Origin: Microbacterium sp. lyk4-40-TSB-66
GTDB lineage: Bacteria; Actinomycetota; Actinomycetes; Actinomycetales; Microbacteriaceae
Length of the DNA stretch: 64,000 nucleotides
Reading direction: 5' to 3'
Assembly: GCF_030209475.1 (NCBI RefSeq)
Contig: NZ_JARVRW010000002.1
Location: 62,001-126,000, forward strand
Part shown: piece by piece, positions 37,875 through 46,189 of the stretch
Numbering within the stretch: position 1 is the first letter of the stretch
How the letters are laid out: each line of letters opens with the position of its first letter
Made by a program: the position numbers and the translations under genes
The notes under the pieces: model-generated
What the model was told of the DNA's origin: nothing
Databases searched by the model: none
The model's input: only the letters and a program-made list of their open reading frames with translations

Positions 37875-39535
37875 CAAGCGACCTCAAACACAAAGCGTCC
37901 CGCGGCGCCGCGGTCACCGCCGGAGGCCTGTGGATCAAGACGGCGCTGCAGCTCATCTCGACGATGCTGCTCGCCCGCCTGCTCGATCAGTCCGACTTCG
38001 GTCTGGTCGCGATGATCATGGCCATCGTCGGCGTGGCCGACCTCGTGCGCGACTTCGGCATGACCGGGGCCATCCTCCAGGCCAAGAAGCTCACCGAGGA
38101 CCAGTGGCGGTCGCTGCTGTGGTTCTCGGCTCTGCTGGGCACCGTGCTCATGATCGGCATCGCCGCCTGCGCTCCGCTCATCGCCCTGCTCTACGGCGAG
38201 CCCCGCCTGACGATCCTGACCCTCGCCATCGCCCCGACGCTCCTCATCAACGGCCTCTGCATGCCGCTGCAGGCCTCGGTGCAACGCGACCTGCGCTTCG
38301 GGACCCTCGCCCTCATCGACATCGTGGCGATGGCGGTCGGAGTCGCCCTGTCGGTCGTGGCCGCCCTCGTGGGCTTCGGAGTCTGGTCGCTGGTCGTCTT
38401 CGCCGGTGCCGGCCAGGTGTACCGCCTGATCGCCCTGTGGATGGCCGCCAAGCCCCGCTGGGGTCGCCCCCGTGTCGGTCGCGACATCCGCCCGCTGCTC
38501 TCGACGGGCGGAAGCCTCTTCGGCGTGCAGCTGCTGAACTACGCCTCGCGCAACCTCGACAACGTGGTGATCGGTCAGCAGCTCGGCGCCGCGGCGCTGG
38601 GACAGTACTCCCGCGCCTACGGTCTGTTCCTCCTCCCGCAGCAGCAGCTGACGGCCCCCCTCGGTCGGGTGGCCCTGCCCGTGCTGAGCCGCCTGCAGGA
38701 TGACGGTGAGCGCTACCGGCGCTACATCAGCAACGCCATGGTGGTCATCGGCTACCTCGCCCTCCCGGTCTACGCGATCGCGGCGGCCGTCGCCCACCCG
38801 CTCATCCTGCTGCTCCTCGGGCCGGGATGGGACACCGCGGCGGATGCCTTCGCGCTCCTCGCCCTGGCGGGTGTCGCCCAGGCGGTCGGCAACGTGAACG
38901 GGTGGATCTACATCACCCTCGGACGCGCGCATCGTCAGCTGGTCTACTACGCCATCACCCGTCCCATCGTGATCGCCGCCTTCTTCGTCGGCGTGGCATG
39001 GAACGGCGTGAACGGCCTCGCCCTGCTCTACGGCCTGGTGACCCTGGCGCTCCTGGTTCCGGGATTCCTCGTGGCCACCCAGGGCACGTTCCTGCGCAGC
39101 GGTCGTGACATCGCCCTCCCCCTCATCCGCCCCGCGATCGCCGCCGGCCTCGCCTTCGGTGCGTCCTGGACCACCGCGCAGCTGCTGGTCGACTGGCTCG
39201 CGATCCTCCAGGTCATCGGTGGCGGTCTCGCGGGACTCCTCGTCCTCGGCATCCTGTACCTCGTCCCCGGGTACCGGCGCGACTACCGGATGATGCTCGA
39301 CTTCGTGAAGCAGGCGCGGAAGCCCGCACCGAAGAAGCCCGCCGCCGAACAACCCACCGGCGCCGCGGCACCGGATGCCGACGCGGTCTCGCAGCCCACC
39401 GCGGCCGAGATCGACCTCGAGGCGACGCCCGTCGACGCCCCGGCCACCATACTCGGCGCCGACGAGCCGTCGGCCGGCGAGCTCGAATCCGAGATCGAGC
39501 AGGAGAACGCTCGACGGAAGGACAGACGACGATGA
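37871..39535 (+). CDS. Polysaccharide flippase (Wzx/MOP family)
   Basis: 554 residues from the ATG at 37871 (ATGA overlap). About 12-14 transmembrane helices in the MOP-superfamily pattern: GLWIKTALQLISTMLLARLL, FGLVAMIMAIVGVADLVRDF, LLNYASRNLDNVVIGQQLG and YSRAYGLFLLPQQQL. It should move the lipid-linked repeat unit across the membrane. The C-terminal 75 residues are soluble, Ala/Pro/Glu-rich (KKPAAEQPTGAA and onward), longer than in most flippases and of unknown role. Overlaps the SGNH lipoprotein gene by 4 bp. Confidence 0.9.
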   Translation: MTSDLKHKASRGAAVTAGGLWIKTALQLISTMLLARLLDQSDFGLVAMIMAIVGVADLVRDFGMTGAILQAKKLTEDQWRSLLWFSALLGTVLMIGIAACAPLIALLYGEPRLTILTLAIAPTLLINGLCMPLQASVQRDLRFGTLALIDIVAMAVGVALSVVAALVGFGVWSLVVFAGAGQVYRLIALWMAAKPRWGRPRVGRDIRPLLSTGGSLFGVQLLNYASRNLDNVVIGQQLGAAALGQYSRAYGLFLLPQQQLTAPLGRVALPVLSRLQDDGERYRRYISNAMVVIGYLALPVYAIAAAVAHPLILLLLGPGWDTAADAFALLALAGVAQAVGNVNGWIYITLGRAHRQLVYYAITRPIVIAAFFVGVAWNGVNGLALLYGLVTLALLVPGFLVATQGTFLRSGRDIALPLIRPAIAAGLAFGASWTTAQLLVDWLAILQVIGGGLAGLLVLGILYLVPGYRRDYRMMLDFVKQARKPAPKKPAAEQPTGAAAPDADAVSQPTAAEIDLEATPVDAPATILGADEPSAGELESEIEQENARRKDRRR

Positions 39536-40395
39536 AGACCAGGATCCCCATGGTCGCGATCGGACTCGCCCTCGTCGCGGTCCTGTCGGGGTGCACCCCG
39601 CCCGAGGCCGCTCCGACGACCCCGACGGAGACCCCCGACGCCCAGATGCGCCCCGTCTCGTCGATCGCGGTCGTCGGTGACTCGATGTCGGTCGGCATGG
39701 CCGCCTGCGGCTCGCGCGACGCCTGCCCCGAGGCCTCGTGGGCGCTCGGAACGGATCCCGCCGTGGCATCCATCCGCGAACGCGTGAGTGCCGCCACGGG
39801 TGGTGCGGCCATCGAACCGCTGTCGCTGGCACGTCCGGGAGCGGTCGTGGCCGACCGGATCACGGCCGTCGAGAAGGCCCGCGGCGAGTCCGCCGACCTC
39901 GTGCTCGTCGCGATCGGGACGAACAACGTCTGCACCAGCAGCATGGACAAGATCACGCCCGTGGACGAGTTCGGCCAGACCTACGGCGAACTGCTCGCCA
40001 CCATCCGCGCCGGTGTGCCGGATGCACCGATCGTCGCGGTGTCCCTGCCCGACATCACCCAGTTGTGGGAGGCCGGCCGGTCGGACCCGACCATCGTGCG
40101 CCTGTGGAACCAGAGCCCGTCGTGCCGCACCCTGCTCGGCGACGCGGATTCGGATGCCGCGGCCGATGAGGAGCGTCGCGCTTCGGTGGCCGAGACCCTC
40201 GCCGGCTACAACGCCGCGATCGTCGAGGCCTGCGCCGAGGTGTCGGGATGCACGACCGATGACGGAGCCGTCGCCCGCATGACCTTCACGTTGGACGACA
40301 TCTCGTCGGCCGATCACTTCCACCCCTCGGCCTCCGGCCAGGCGAAGGTGGCGGCCGCGGCGTGGCCCGCGGTGCAGAAGGCCCTCGGCGGCTGA
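39532..40395 (+). CDS. SGNH/GDSL-hydrolase lipoprotein
   Basis: 287 residues. Lipoprotein signal peptide with lipobox LSGC (Cys20), a short Pro/Thr linker, then an SGNH domain: block I nucleophile Ser in VVGDSMSVG, block III IGTNN (Gly/Asn), block V DHFHPS with the Asp-x-x-His dyad. All catalytic residues are in place. It would be anchored outside the membrane as an esterase, most likely removing O-acyl groups from polymer or cell wall. The last gene of the Wzz-Wzy-GT-Wzx run, sharing 4 bp with the flippase gene. Three acyltransferases in the same locus make deacylation of the polymer a natural role. Confidence 0.9.
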   Translation: MKTRIPMVAIGLALVAVLSGCTPPEAAPTTPTETPDAQMRPVSSIAVVGDSMSVGMAACGSRDACPEASWALGTDPAVASIRERVSAATGGAAIEPLSLARPGAVVADRITAVEKARGESADLVLVAIGTNNVCTSSMDKITPVDEFGQTYGELLATIRAGVPDAPIVAVSLPDITQLWEAGRSDPTIVRLWNQSPSCRTLLGDADSDAAADEERRASVAETLAGYNAAIVEACAEVSGCTTDDGAVARMTFTLDDISSADHFHPSASGQAKVAAAAWPAVQKALGG

Positions 40396-40405
40396 CCGCC
40401 CGCAC

Positions 40406-40457
40406 TCCCCTTCGTCGCGTCCCTACCGGCTGACCGGTTCGGACGCGACGAAGGGGA
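40406..40457. terminator. Bidirectional terminator inside the polysaccharide locus
   Basis: 17-bp perfect stem (40406-40422 with 40441-40457) capped by a second small hairpin (ACCGG 40425-40429, CCGGT 40434-40438). It sits between convergent genes and abuts the stop of the glycosyltransferase gene. The stem carries CCTTCGTC/GACGAAGG. Confidence 0.8.
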
Positions 40458-41633
40458 TCAGGCGTTCGCGGGGGATGCGGCGCGGTGGCGCGCGGACGAC
40501 CGCAGGACGAGGTCCAGCACAGCACGGTGCCGCGATCCCCAGCTGTTGTCCTCGATGAACGCCGCGCGCTGGGCATCGGTGAGGGAACCGCGCGCGAGCG
40601 CGTCGTCGACCTGGGGGGCCATCTCGGCCGTGCTGGCGGAGAAGGTGACCCGTTCGTGGATCCCCCGCACCGGCGGGAGGTCGACGGAGACCACGGGAAG
40701 CCCCGCGGCGAGGTACTCGTACACCTTGAGCGGACTCATCGCCTCGGTGAGCGCCGTGCGCCGGTGCGACAGCAGGGACACGTCGCAGTTGCGCATCGCC
40801 GCCACGAGCTCCGACCGGCCGACACCGGAGTGCTGGTGCACGTTCGGGATCTCGCGCAGCGCACGGGTGTAGCCGGGCTCGGGAGTGGGACCCAGCAGCA
40901 CGATCTGGAGCTCGGGTCGCAGGACCGCGAGGTGCGCGATGCCCTCGACGTCGAGCCGACTGTCGATCGTGCCGACGTAGATCGCGCGCGGACCGGGGAT
41001 GGCGGCCAGCCAGTCCGGCGCCGCGGGGCGGGGACCCGTCCACTCGCGGGGGTCGACTCCGTTCGGAACGACCACGGCCGGTCCGCGCGGGTCGATCCGG
41101 TCGATGATCTGCTGCGATACCGCGGCGACGCCGACCTCGCTCTCGCTGATCTGACGGTAGGCCGCGGCGTACGCCGGCCAGTACGCCTGACGCGCCTCGG
41201 AGCTCAGCCAATCGTCGCGTCCGAAGTAGGTGACGGTGTCGGCCCAGCCGAAGGGGCAGAACGCCGCCACGAGCGGGTTCGTCGTCACGATCGCGGTGCG
41301 GCTCATGCCGGCGCGGGCGGCCGCCGTGCGCAGTTGCTCGTCGTACGAGCGGTACGTGCGCACGATCGCGGGCACCGAGACCGGGTCGCGGCGGGCGAGG
41401 CGGGTCGGGGTGATGAGCCGTCGGTCCGCCCGGGCGGGGAAGGACTCGGCCGGCCGGATTCCGCGGGCCGCCACGCTGGCGAGCGAGCGGAACGGGTTGG
41501 CGACGAGGAGGTCGCCCACCTCGTCCGACGACATGAGGGTCTGCAGGATCCGGTCGGGCGGACGCATCATGCCGCGGGCCGCGGCATCGGCGTAGGTCTC
41601 GTACGAGAACGTGAAGACGACGTCGCGTTTCAC
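40458..41633 (-). CDS. Glycosyltransferase, GT-B fold
   Basis: 391 residues from a GTG at 41633, which overlaps the upstream acyltransferase stop. N-terminal half MKRDVVFTFSYETYADA, with VTYFGRDDWLSSEA (acceptor side). C-terminal half GT1/GT4-like: GPRAIYVGTIDSRLDVEGIA, QIVLLGPTPEPGYTRALREI and SPLKVYEYLAAGLPVVSVDL, the usual donor-binding segment. The last gene of a three-gene minus-strand block (pyruvyltransferase, LbH acyltransferase, GT). Probably adds a sugar that is then modified. No transmembrane helix. Confidence 0.86.
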   Translation of the reverse strand: MKRDVVFTFSYETYADAAARGMMRPPDRILQTLMSSDEVGDLLVANPFRSLASVAARGIRPAESFPARADRRLITPTRLARRDPVSVPAIVRTYRSYDEQLRTAAARAGMSRTAIVTTNPLVAAFCPFGWADTVTYFGRDDWLSSEARQAYWPAYAAAYRQISESEVGVAAVSQQIIDRIDPRGPAVVVPNGVDPREWTGPRPAAPDWLAAIPGPRAIYVGTIDSRLDVEGIAHLAVLRPELQIVLLGPTPEPGYTRALREIPNVHQHSGVGRSELVAAMRNCDVSLLSHRRTALTEAMSPLKVYEYLAAGLPVVSVDLPPVRGIHERVTFSASTAEMAPQVDDALARGSLTDAQRAAFIEDNSWGSRHRAVLDLVLRSSARHRAASPANA

Positions 41634-42205
41634 GAGACGATCTCCCGGAGCACGCGGGCCGGAGCGCCCACCGCGACGCAGCGGGGCGGGAGGTCGGAGG
41701 TGACGACGGCATTCGCCCCCACGACCGTTCCGGCACCGATGGTCACACCGGGCATGACCACGACGTTCTGGCCGAGCCAGGCTCCGCGGCCGATCCGGAC
41801 GGGGGCCACGCGCGAGAGCGGCTGATCGCGGATGGGGATGTCGGGGTCGTCGAACCCGTGCGTGTGGTCGGAGATGTAGACGCCGCGGGCCAGAGCGACG
41901 GCATCCTCGACGATCACCTCCTCGACGGCGGTGATCGAGGTCTGGTTCATGCGCACGCGGTCGCCGATGTGGATGACGGGGCCGGCGGCGTCGAGCCGCG
42001 GCACCATGAACCACGACGACGGCCCGATGAGCACGTCGCGGCCGACGACGACCTTCTGGGGGTTGCCGGCGCGGAACGGCAGCATGATGCGCGATCCGCT
42101 CCCGAACTCCGCGAAACCGGTGGCCGCGATCTTGGTGTACGCCATGTCCCGTGCGCGGGTGGCGTACTCCATGAGCGTCATGGGGTTGATGGTCCGCCCC
42201 CTCAT
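41630..42205 (-). CDS. Hexapeptide-repeat (LbH) acyltransferase
   Basis: 191 residues from the ATG at 42205 with GAGGG upstream, sharing 4 bp with the pyruvyltransferase gene. Repeated hexapeptides (VVVGRDVLIGPSSW, VHIGDRVRMNQTS, IGRGAWLGQNVVVMPGVTIG, TVVGANAVVTSDLP) form a left-handed beta-helix. DHTHGFDDPDIPI contains the conserved His-rich loop of the catalytic site in sugar O-acetyltransferases. Predicted cytoplasmic acetyl-CoA-dependent sugar acetylation. Clearly a paralog of, but not close to, the LbH protein at 30307-30873. Confidence 0.88.
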   Translation of the reverse strand: MRGRTINPMTLMEYATRARDMAYTKIAATGFAEFGSGSRIMLPFRAGNPQKVVVGRDVLIGPSSWFMVPRLDAAGPVIHIGDRVRMNQTSITAVEEVIVEDAVALARGVYISDHTHGFDDPDIPIRDQPLSRVAPVRIGRGAWLGQNVVVMPGVTIGAGTVVGANAVVTSDLPPRCVAVGAPARVLREIVS

Positions 42206-43398
42206 GACAGGCCCTCGACGTTGCGCCGCGCGAGGTCCGTGACGGTCGCGCGGGCGCCGAGGATCCGCGAGCGCAGCTCGGCCCGCTGGTCGACGGCGGT
42301 CGACACCGCGGTGAAGAGATCTCCGTCGAACGACGATCCCGGCGCGACGCACAACTCCGGCGTCCCGAAGAGGTCCATCAGTCCTTCGACCTTCCCCTGC
42401 GTCGCGACCGTCACCGGCGGCGTACCCGCCATCAGCGACATCACCGCGAGATGCATGCGGCCGGTGACCGTGACCGAAGCGCGCGCGGCGAGGCCGCGGA
42501 TCTCGGCCGGCGCGAGCAGACGCGGAACCAGATGCACGTCGGCATCACCTCCGGCGGCGTCCACCAGCGCCTGGCACAGCGGCAGGTCGTCAGCACCGTG
42601 ACGAGACACGTGCGGGACGACGAGGACCACGAAGCCCGCCGCTCGCAGGGTCTCCACGACCCGGACGTAAGCGGGCAGTCTGTCTCCGACCAACCCCGAC
42701 GCGTTCACGAGCGCGAGCTCGCGGTCGCCGAGCTCGGGCAGCAGACGCTGGACGATCGTGTCATCCCGCGAGGTCGCGGCGAAGACGATGTCGGCGCTGT
42801 CCCGCACCGAGAGCCCGTCGGCCCGTGCCCGCGCGGCCGAGCGCGGATCGCGCAGGTACAGGCGCACCCCCGCGTCGCCGGCGCGGCGCAGAGCCGCGAC
42901 GGATCGCGCGTGAGGCGATGCGTTCCAGCTGAAGCCCACGATGCGCGTGGGCCATCCGAGACGGGCGAGCCGCTCTGCGAGCCCCGCGCGGTTCACGGAT
43001 GCCCGCAGCACGTACGCGCCGTCCATGATGTCGGCGCCGATGACCGAGAACGACCGCGCCGAGCGGAGTTCGCGGGCCAGGGCGCGCACGTCGCGCGCAT
43101 GACCTACCGCGGAGCCGTAGACGAGGGCGGGGAGCGGGACGACGCGCATCCGCTCGCGCAGAGCGGTCGGTACGTCGAAATCCTGCGTGGAGCGCGTCAG
43201 GACCACCACGGGGCCGTCGACGGTCTCGACGAAGGCTTCCACCAGGGCTTGGTCACCGATGTTGCCGCGACCCGGAGGGGCCAGCAGGACGTGGTTGCGA
43301 GCCCCCTTCTGCGGTCGCGCGTGCAGCAGGATGCGGTCGACGAGACGGATGAGACCCTCGGATTGCAGGGGCTTCGCCAGGCGTCGGAGCGCGCTCAC
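42202..43398 (-). CDS. Polysaccharide pyruvyltransferase family protein
   Basis: 398 residues from a GTG at 43398. PS_pyruv_trans domain: GRGNIGDQALVEAFVE near residue 43 and GRMHLAVMSLMAG near residue 316, the family's signature segments. Family members (CsaB, WcaK, ExoV) add pyruvate ketals to polysaccharide sugars using phosphoenolpyruvate, giving negative charge, which in Gram-positives can bind SLH domains. First gene of the block with an acetyltransferase and a GT. The N-terminal 35 residues are extra compared with CsaB. Confidence 0.87.
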   Translation of the reverse strand: MSALRRLAKPLQSEGLIRLVDRILLHARPQKGARNHVLLAPPGRGNIGDQALVEAFVETVDGPVVVLTRSTQDFDVPTALRERMRVVPLPALVYGSAVGHARDVRALARELRSARSFSVIGADIMDGAYVLRASVNRAGLAERLARLGWPTRIVGFSWNASPHARSVAALRRAGDAGVRLYLRDPRSAARARADGLSVRDSADIVFAATSRDDTIVQRLLPELGDRELALVNASGLVGDRLPAYVRVVETLRAAGFVVLVVPHVSRHGADDLPLCQALVDAAGGDADVHLVPRLLAPAEIRGLAARASVTVTGRMHLAVMSLMAGTPPVTVATQGKVEGLMDLFGTPELCVAPGSSFDGDLFTAVSTAVDQRAELRSRILGARATVTDLARRNVEGLS

Positions 43399-43450
43399 AG
43401 AGCGCTCTTCGGGACGACGTCTGCGGGGCTCCGGCGAGCCGAGGGAATGA

Positions 43451-44614
43451 TCAAAGTTTCCAAATGGCCCTCAGGTATTCATCGGTAGGTGTAGGTGTGC
43501 GCTGTTCGAGCCACGCGGAATCTACGGTTGAAAGCGTCGGATCAGTCGTCCATCGTCCGGAATTGGAGTAGGTCGTCGTCGCCGGTGTGAAGGAATTCTC
43601 TACGGATGCCCAGACGCCCGGGACGCTTCCGATCATAATCGAATCGCGTGCCGCCAAAACGCCGTTGGTGCCCGACCCGTTCGCCGCCTGGGGTGCTCCG
43701 GTGGTCGACGAGTAGGCGCCCGTGGGGAGCGGATAACGCTGAAGCATCCGACTTCCGGCGACCACCAGACAATGCTCGAAACGCACCCCGCTCGCGAGCT
43801 CGGTGGGGATGAACGCCGCATTCGTGGAGGCGAAGATGACGGTGTCCTTCATCACCACGTTGCGGAGCGCGTGCGTACCCGACAGCTGATAGGTGTCGAG
43901 GTGCGCCGACGAGCCCGAGGGCTTGTACATCGACGCGATGTAGCAGCCCGTGATCGACAGGTCGGTCACGGTGCTGCCCGCCGTCCGCGTCGCCCACGCG
44001 TCGGATTCGGTGAGCTGCGACTCGGGGGTCACGCACTCGACGAACTCGACGCCGGACACGGCCGCCGTCTCGTTGCTCGAGACGTTGAACGCCCGGCCTT
44101 TCGACCATGCCCAGGCGAAGTCGGAGACGCCGGTGAGCACCAGCGACCCGGGGAAGGTCCAGAAGCCCACGAAGCTCATGCCCACGACGCGGTCGAGTCG
44201 GATCGACGCGTCGAAGCCGACACTCGCCGAGCCGTCTCGCGGCATGATCAGGATGCGACGGCCGCGGCCGGCCTGCCCGGCTCCCTGCAGGACGGGCTTC
44301 GACGACGACCCCGCGCCGTTGCCGGCCAGGCGTCCGGGGCGCACGAGGATGCGCACGTTGCCGTTGGGCGCGACCGTGCGCAGCGACGCGATGGCGTTCG
44401 CGATGGCCGTCCAATTGCATTCGCACTCGATGGTCTTGTCGAACATGTCGGTGGGGCGGGGCGTTCGAGACGGCCAATGCGAACCGTCCGGTCCGAACCT
44501 GGTCGACATGACGGTGGCGGCGGACGCCACCTGGGGCAGCAGGAATGTGGAGGCGGCGACCACGGGCGCGGCCGAGAGCAATCCGACGAAAGCGCGACGG
44601 GTGATGGAATTCAT
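43451..44614 (-). CDS. Tat-exported protein, probable parallel beta-helix, unknown function
   Basis: 387 residues from the ATG at 44614. Twin-arginine signal: NSITRRAFVGLLSAAPVV, then a hydrophobic core ending VASAA. The mature part has a WPSRTPRPTDMFD motif, ECECNWTAIANAIASLR, a run of short repeated turns (VEFVECVTPESQ, SITGCYIAS, VVMKDTVIFASTNAAF) as in pectate-lyase-type helices, and an ending PTDEYLRAIW. It is paralogous over its full length to the protein at 44743-45996. Tat export suggests folding in the cytoplasm. No known catalytic motif is visible. Possibly a polysaccharide lyase or an attachment protein for the polymer of this locus. Confidence 0.72.
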   Translation of the reverse strand: MNSITRRAFVGLLSAAPVVAASTFLLPQVASAATVMSTRFGPDGSHWPSRTPRPTDMFDKTIECECNWTAIANAIASLRTVAPNGNVRILVRPGRLAGNGAGSSSKPVLQGAGQAGRGRRILIMPRDGSASVGFDASIRLDRVVGMSFVGFWTFPGSLVLTGVSDFAWAWSKGRAFNVSSNETAAVSGVEFVECVTPESQLTESDAWATRTAGSTVTDLSITGCYIASMYKPSGSSAHLDTYQLSGTHALRNVVMKDTVIFASTNAAFIPTELASGVRFEHCLVVAGSRMLQRYPLPTGAYSSTTGAPQAANGSGTNGVLAARDSIMIGSVPGVWASVENSFTPATTTYSNSGRWTTDPTLSTVDSAWLEQRTPTPTDEYLRAIWKL

Positions 44615-44742
44615 GGCGCAAATATATGAGCCCGATGAATATGCCGAGGACCATTGCTTCAATCGCCCATCAAACTTAATCTTTTCTTCGTTTTCGGAGC
44701 GAAGAAGGACCGTGCGGTCGCTTCACCGATGAGGACGGCCGG
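44615..44742 (-). promoter_or_regulatory. Promoter region of the first Tat-exported gene
   Basis: 128 bp of AT-rich DNA between the two paralogs. TTGAAG with TATTCA 15 bases further on, and a TATATTT stretch directly before the ATG at 44614, are promoter candidates. TTCTTCG (44684-44690) pairs with CGAAGAA (44700-44706) and may terminate the upstream gene. Confidence 0.4.
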
Positions 44743-45996
44743 TCAGCGCAGCTGCCAGATCTCCCGGAGCCGGTCGTCGGTCGGCATCGGCGCCCGCTCG
44801 TCCAGCCACTCGGCGTCGATGTCGGCCAGCGAGGGATCCGACTCGAACGCACCCGCCGTGGCGGTGGGCGGATCCGCGGCCGAGATCATGGAGTTCTCGA
44901 CGTTCGCGAACGTCCCCCGCACGCGGCCGATGAAGATGGAGTCCTTCGCGCTCATCTCGTCGATCGACTTCGCCGCGTTCACCACGGACGGCGCTCCGGA
45001 GGTGAAGGCGTTCGCCCCGTCGGGCAGCGGGTAGCGCTCGAGCATGCGGTCGCCACCCACGAGGAGGCTCCGGTCGAAGACGATGTCGCGGGCCTCCGCC
45101 GCCGGGATGAACCCGGCGTTGGTGGAGGAGAACAGCACGGTCCCTTCGAGCAGCAGCCCCTCCTTGTCGGCGTTACCCGACAGTTGGAGGGTGTCGCAGT
45201 GCGACGACGAACCGTCGTCCTTGTAGGTCGGGGCGATGTAGCAGCCCCGGACGGAGATGTCGCGGAAGGCGTTCGACCCCGTCCGGAACGCCCAGGTGTC
45301 GGCGTCGCCCGAGACCGCGTCGGGCGTGACGCACTCCACGAACTCCGTGTCCTCGGTGGGTCCACTGTCGCCCGACGTGATGTTGAACGCCTGTCCCTTC
45401 GACCAGGCCCACGCCACGTCACGTGTCGAGGTCAGCACGAGGCTCTTGGGGAACGTCGAAAATCCGGCGAAGGCGACGCCCACCACGGCGTCCAGCCGCA
45501 GAGACCCGTCGATCGTCACGGACTCCGTCCCATCGCGCGGGATTACGAGGACCCGCGAGGCCCGCCCCTCGCGTCCGACGTCTGCCAACACGGGTTCGGA
45601 GGTGGAACCCGCTCCGTTCCCCGGCAGCACCCCGGGTCGAACCAGCACGCGCCCCGAACCGTCCGGCGCCGCGGCGTCGACCGCGGTGATCGCGGCGGCG
45701 ATGGCTTCCCACGTGCACTCGCACTCGACGCTCGCGTCGAACGCGTCGTACGCTCGCGGCGTCCGCGTCGGCCACGTGTGGCCGGTGGGACCGAAGACGT
45801 CGCCCGCGGGCGGGATCTCCGGAGCGGTGGATGCCGCCGCGGGAGCGACGGCGCCGGGCGCCTCGCCCGAGGCCTCCGGCGCGGACGGCGACGTGGTCGG
45901 CGTCACGGGTTCCCGCTCGGGGGCGCACGCGGCGACGACGGCCACCGGCGCCAGAAGCAGCAGGGACATCGCGGTCCGTCGAGAAAGATCAGTCAT
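44743..45996 (-). CDS. Tat-exported lipoprotein paralog of the preceding protein
   Basis: 417 residues. Signal peptide with twin arginine (DLSRRTAMSLLLLAP) and a lipobox-like VVAAC at Cys24, so probably a Tat-exported lipoprotein with a 45-residue Pro/Ala/Ser-rich linker after it. The mature domain shares landmarks with the adjacent protein: WPTRTPRAYDAFD, ECECTWEAIAAAI, LVRPGVLPGNGAGSTS, VAWAWSKGQAFN, EFVECVTPD, RGCYIAPTYKDDGSS, RMLERYPLPDGA, PTDDRLREIW. The longer N-terminus and lipid anchor suggest one protein is membrane-bound and its partner secreted. No function known to me. Confidence 0.75.
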   Translation of the reverse strand: MTDLSRRTAMSLLLLAPVAVVAACAPEREPVTPTTSPSAPEASGEAPGAVAPAAASTAPEIPPAGDVFGPTGHTWPTRTPRAYDAFDASVECECTWEAIAAAITAVDAAAPDGSGRVLVRPGVLPGNGAGSTSEPVLADVGREGRASRVLVIPRDGTESVTIDGSLRLDAVVGVAFAGFSTFPKSLVLTSTRDVAWAWSKGQAFNITSGDSGPTEDTEFVECVTPDAVSGDADTWAFRTGSNAFRDISVRGCYIAPTYKDDGSSSHCDTLQLSGNADKEGLLLEGTVLFSSTNAGFIPAAEARDIVFDRSLLVGGDRMLERYPLPDGANAFTSGAPSVVNAAKSIDEMSAKDSIFIGRVRGTFANVENSMISAADPPTATAGAFESDPSLADIDAEWLDERAPMPTDDRLREIWQLR

Positions 45997-46189
45997 TCTT
46001 CATTCCGAACACTCCGTAACGGTCCCCATGACGTCCGATCAACCCTACGCACACGGATGGTCGGGGACGTTACGGGGGGACGATCTCCCCGTGTCTTCGG
46101 GGTGAGTCCACGGGTGAGGAGGATTCGTTCCACAGGTCCGTCGGATTCCGTCGCCGGAAACCGACGCCCCGCGCGCTGCCCGGTCCCGC

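Noticed and set aside
36847..40215. GCCGGCTACA matches to the 3-prime end of tRNA-Thr as att sites
   Set aside because: Only about 10-base matches inside coding frames (36848, 40201), expected by chance in this GC content.
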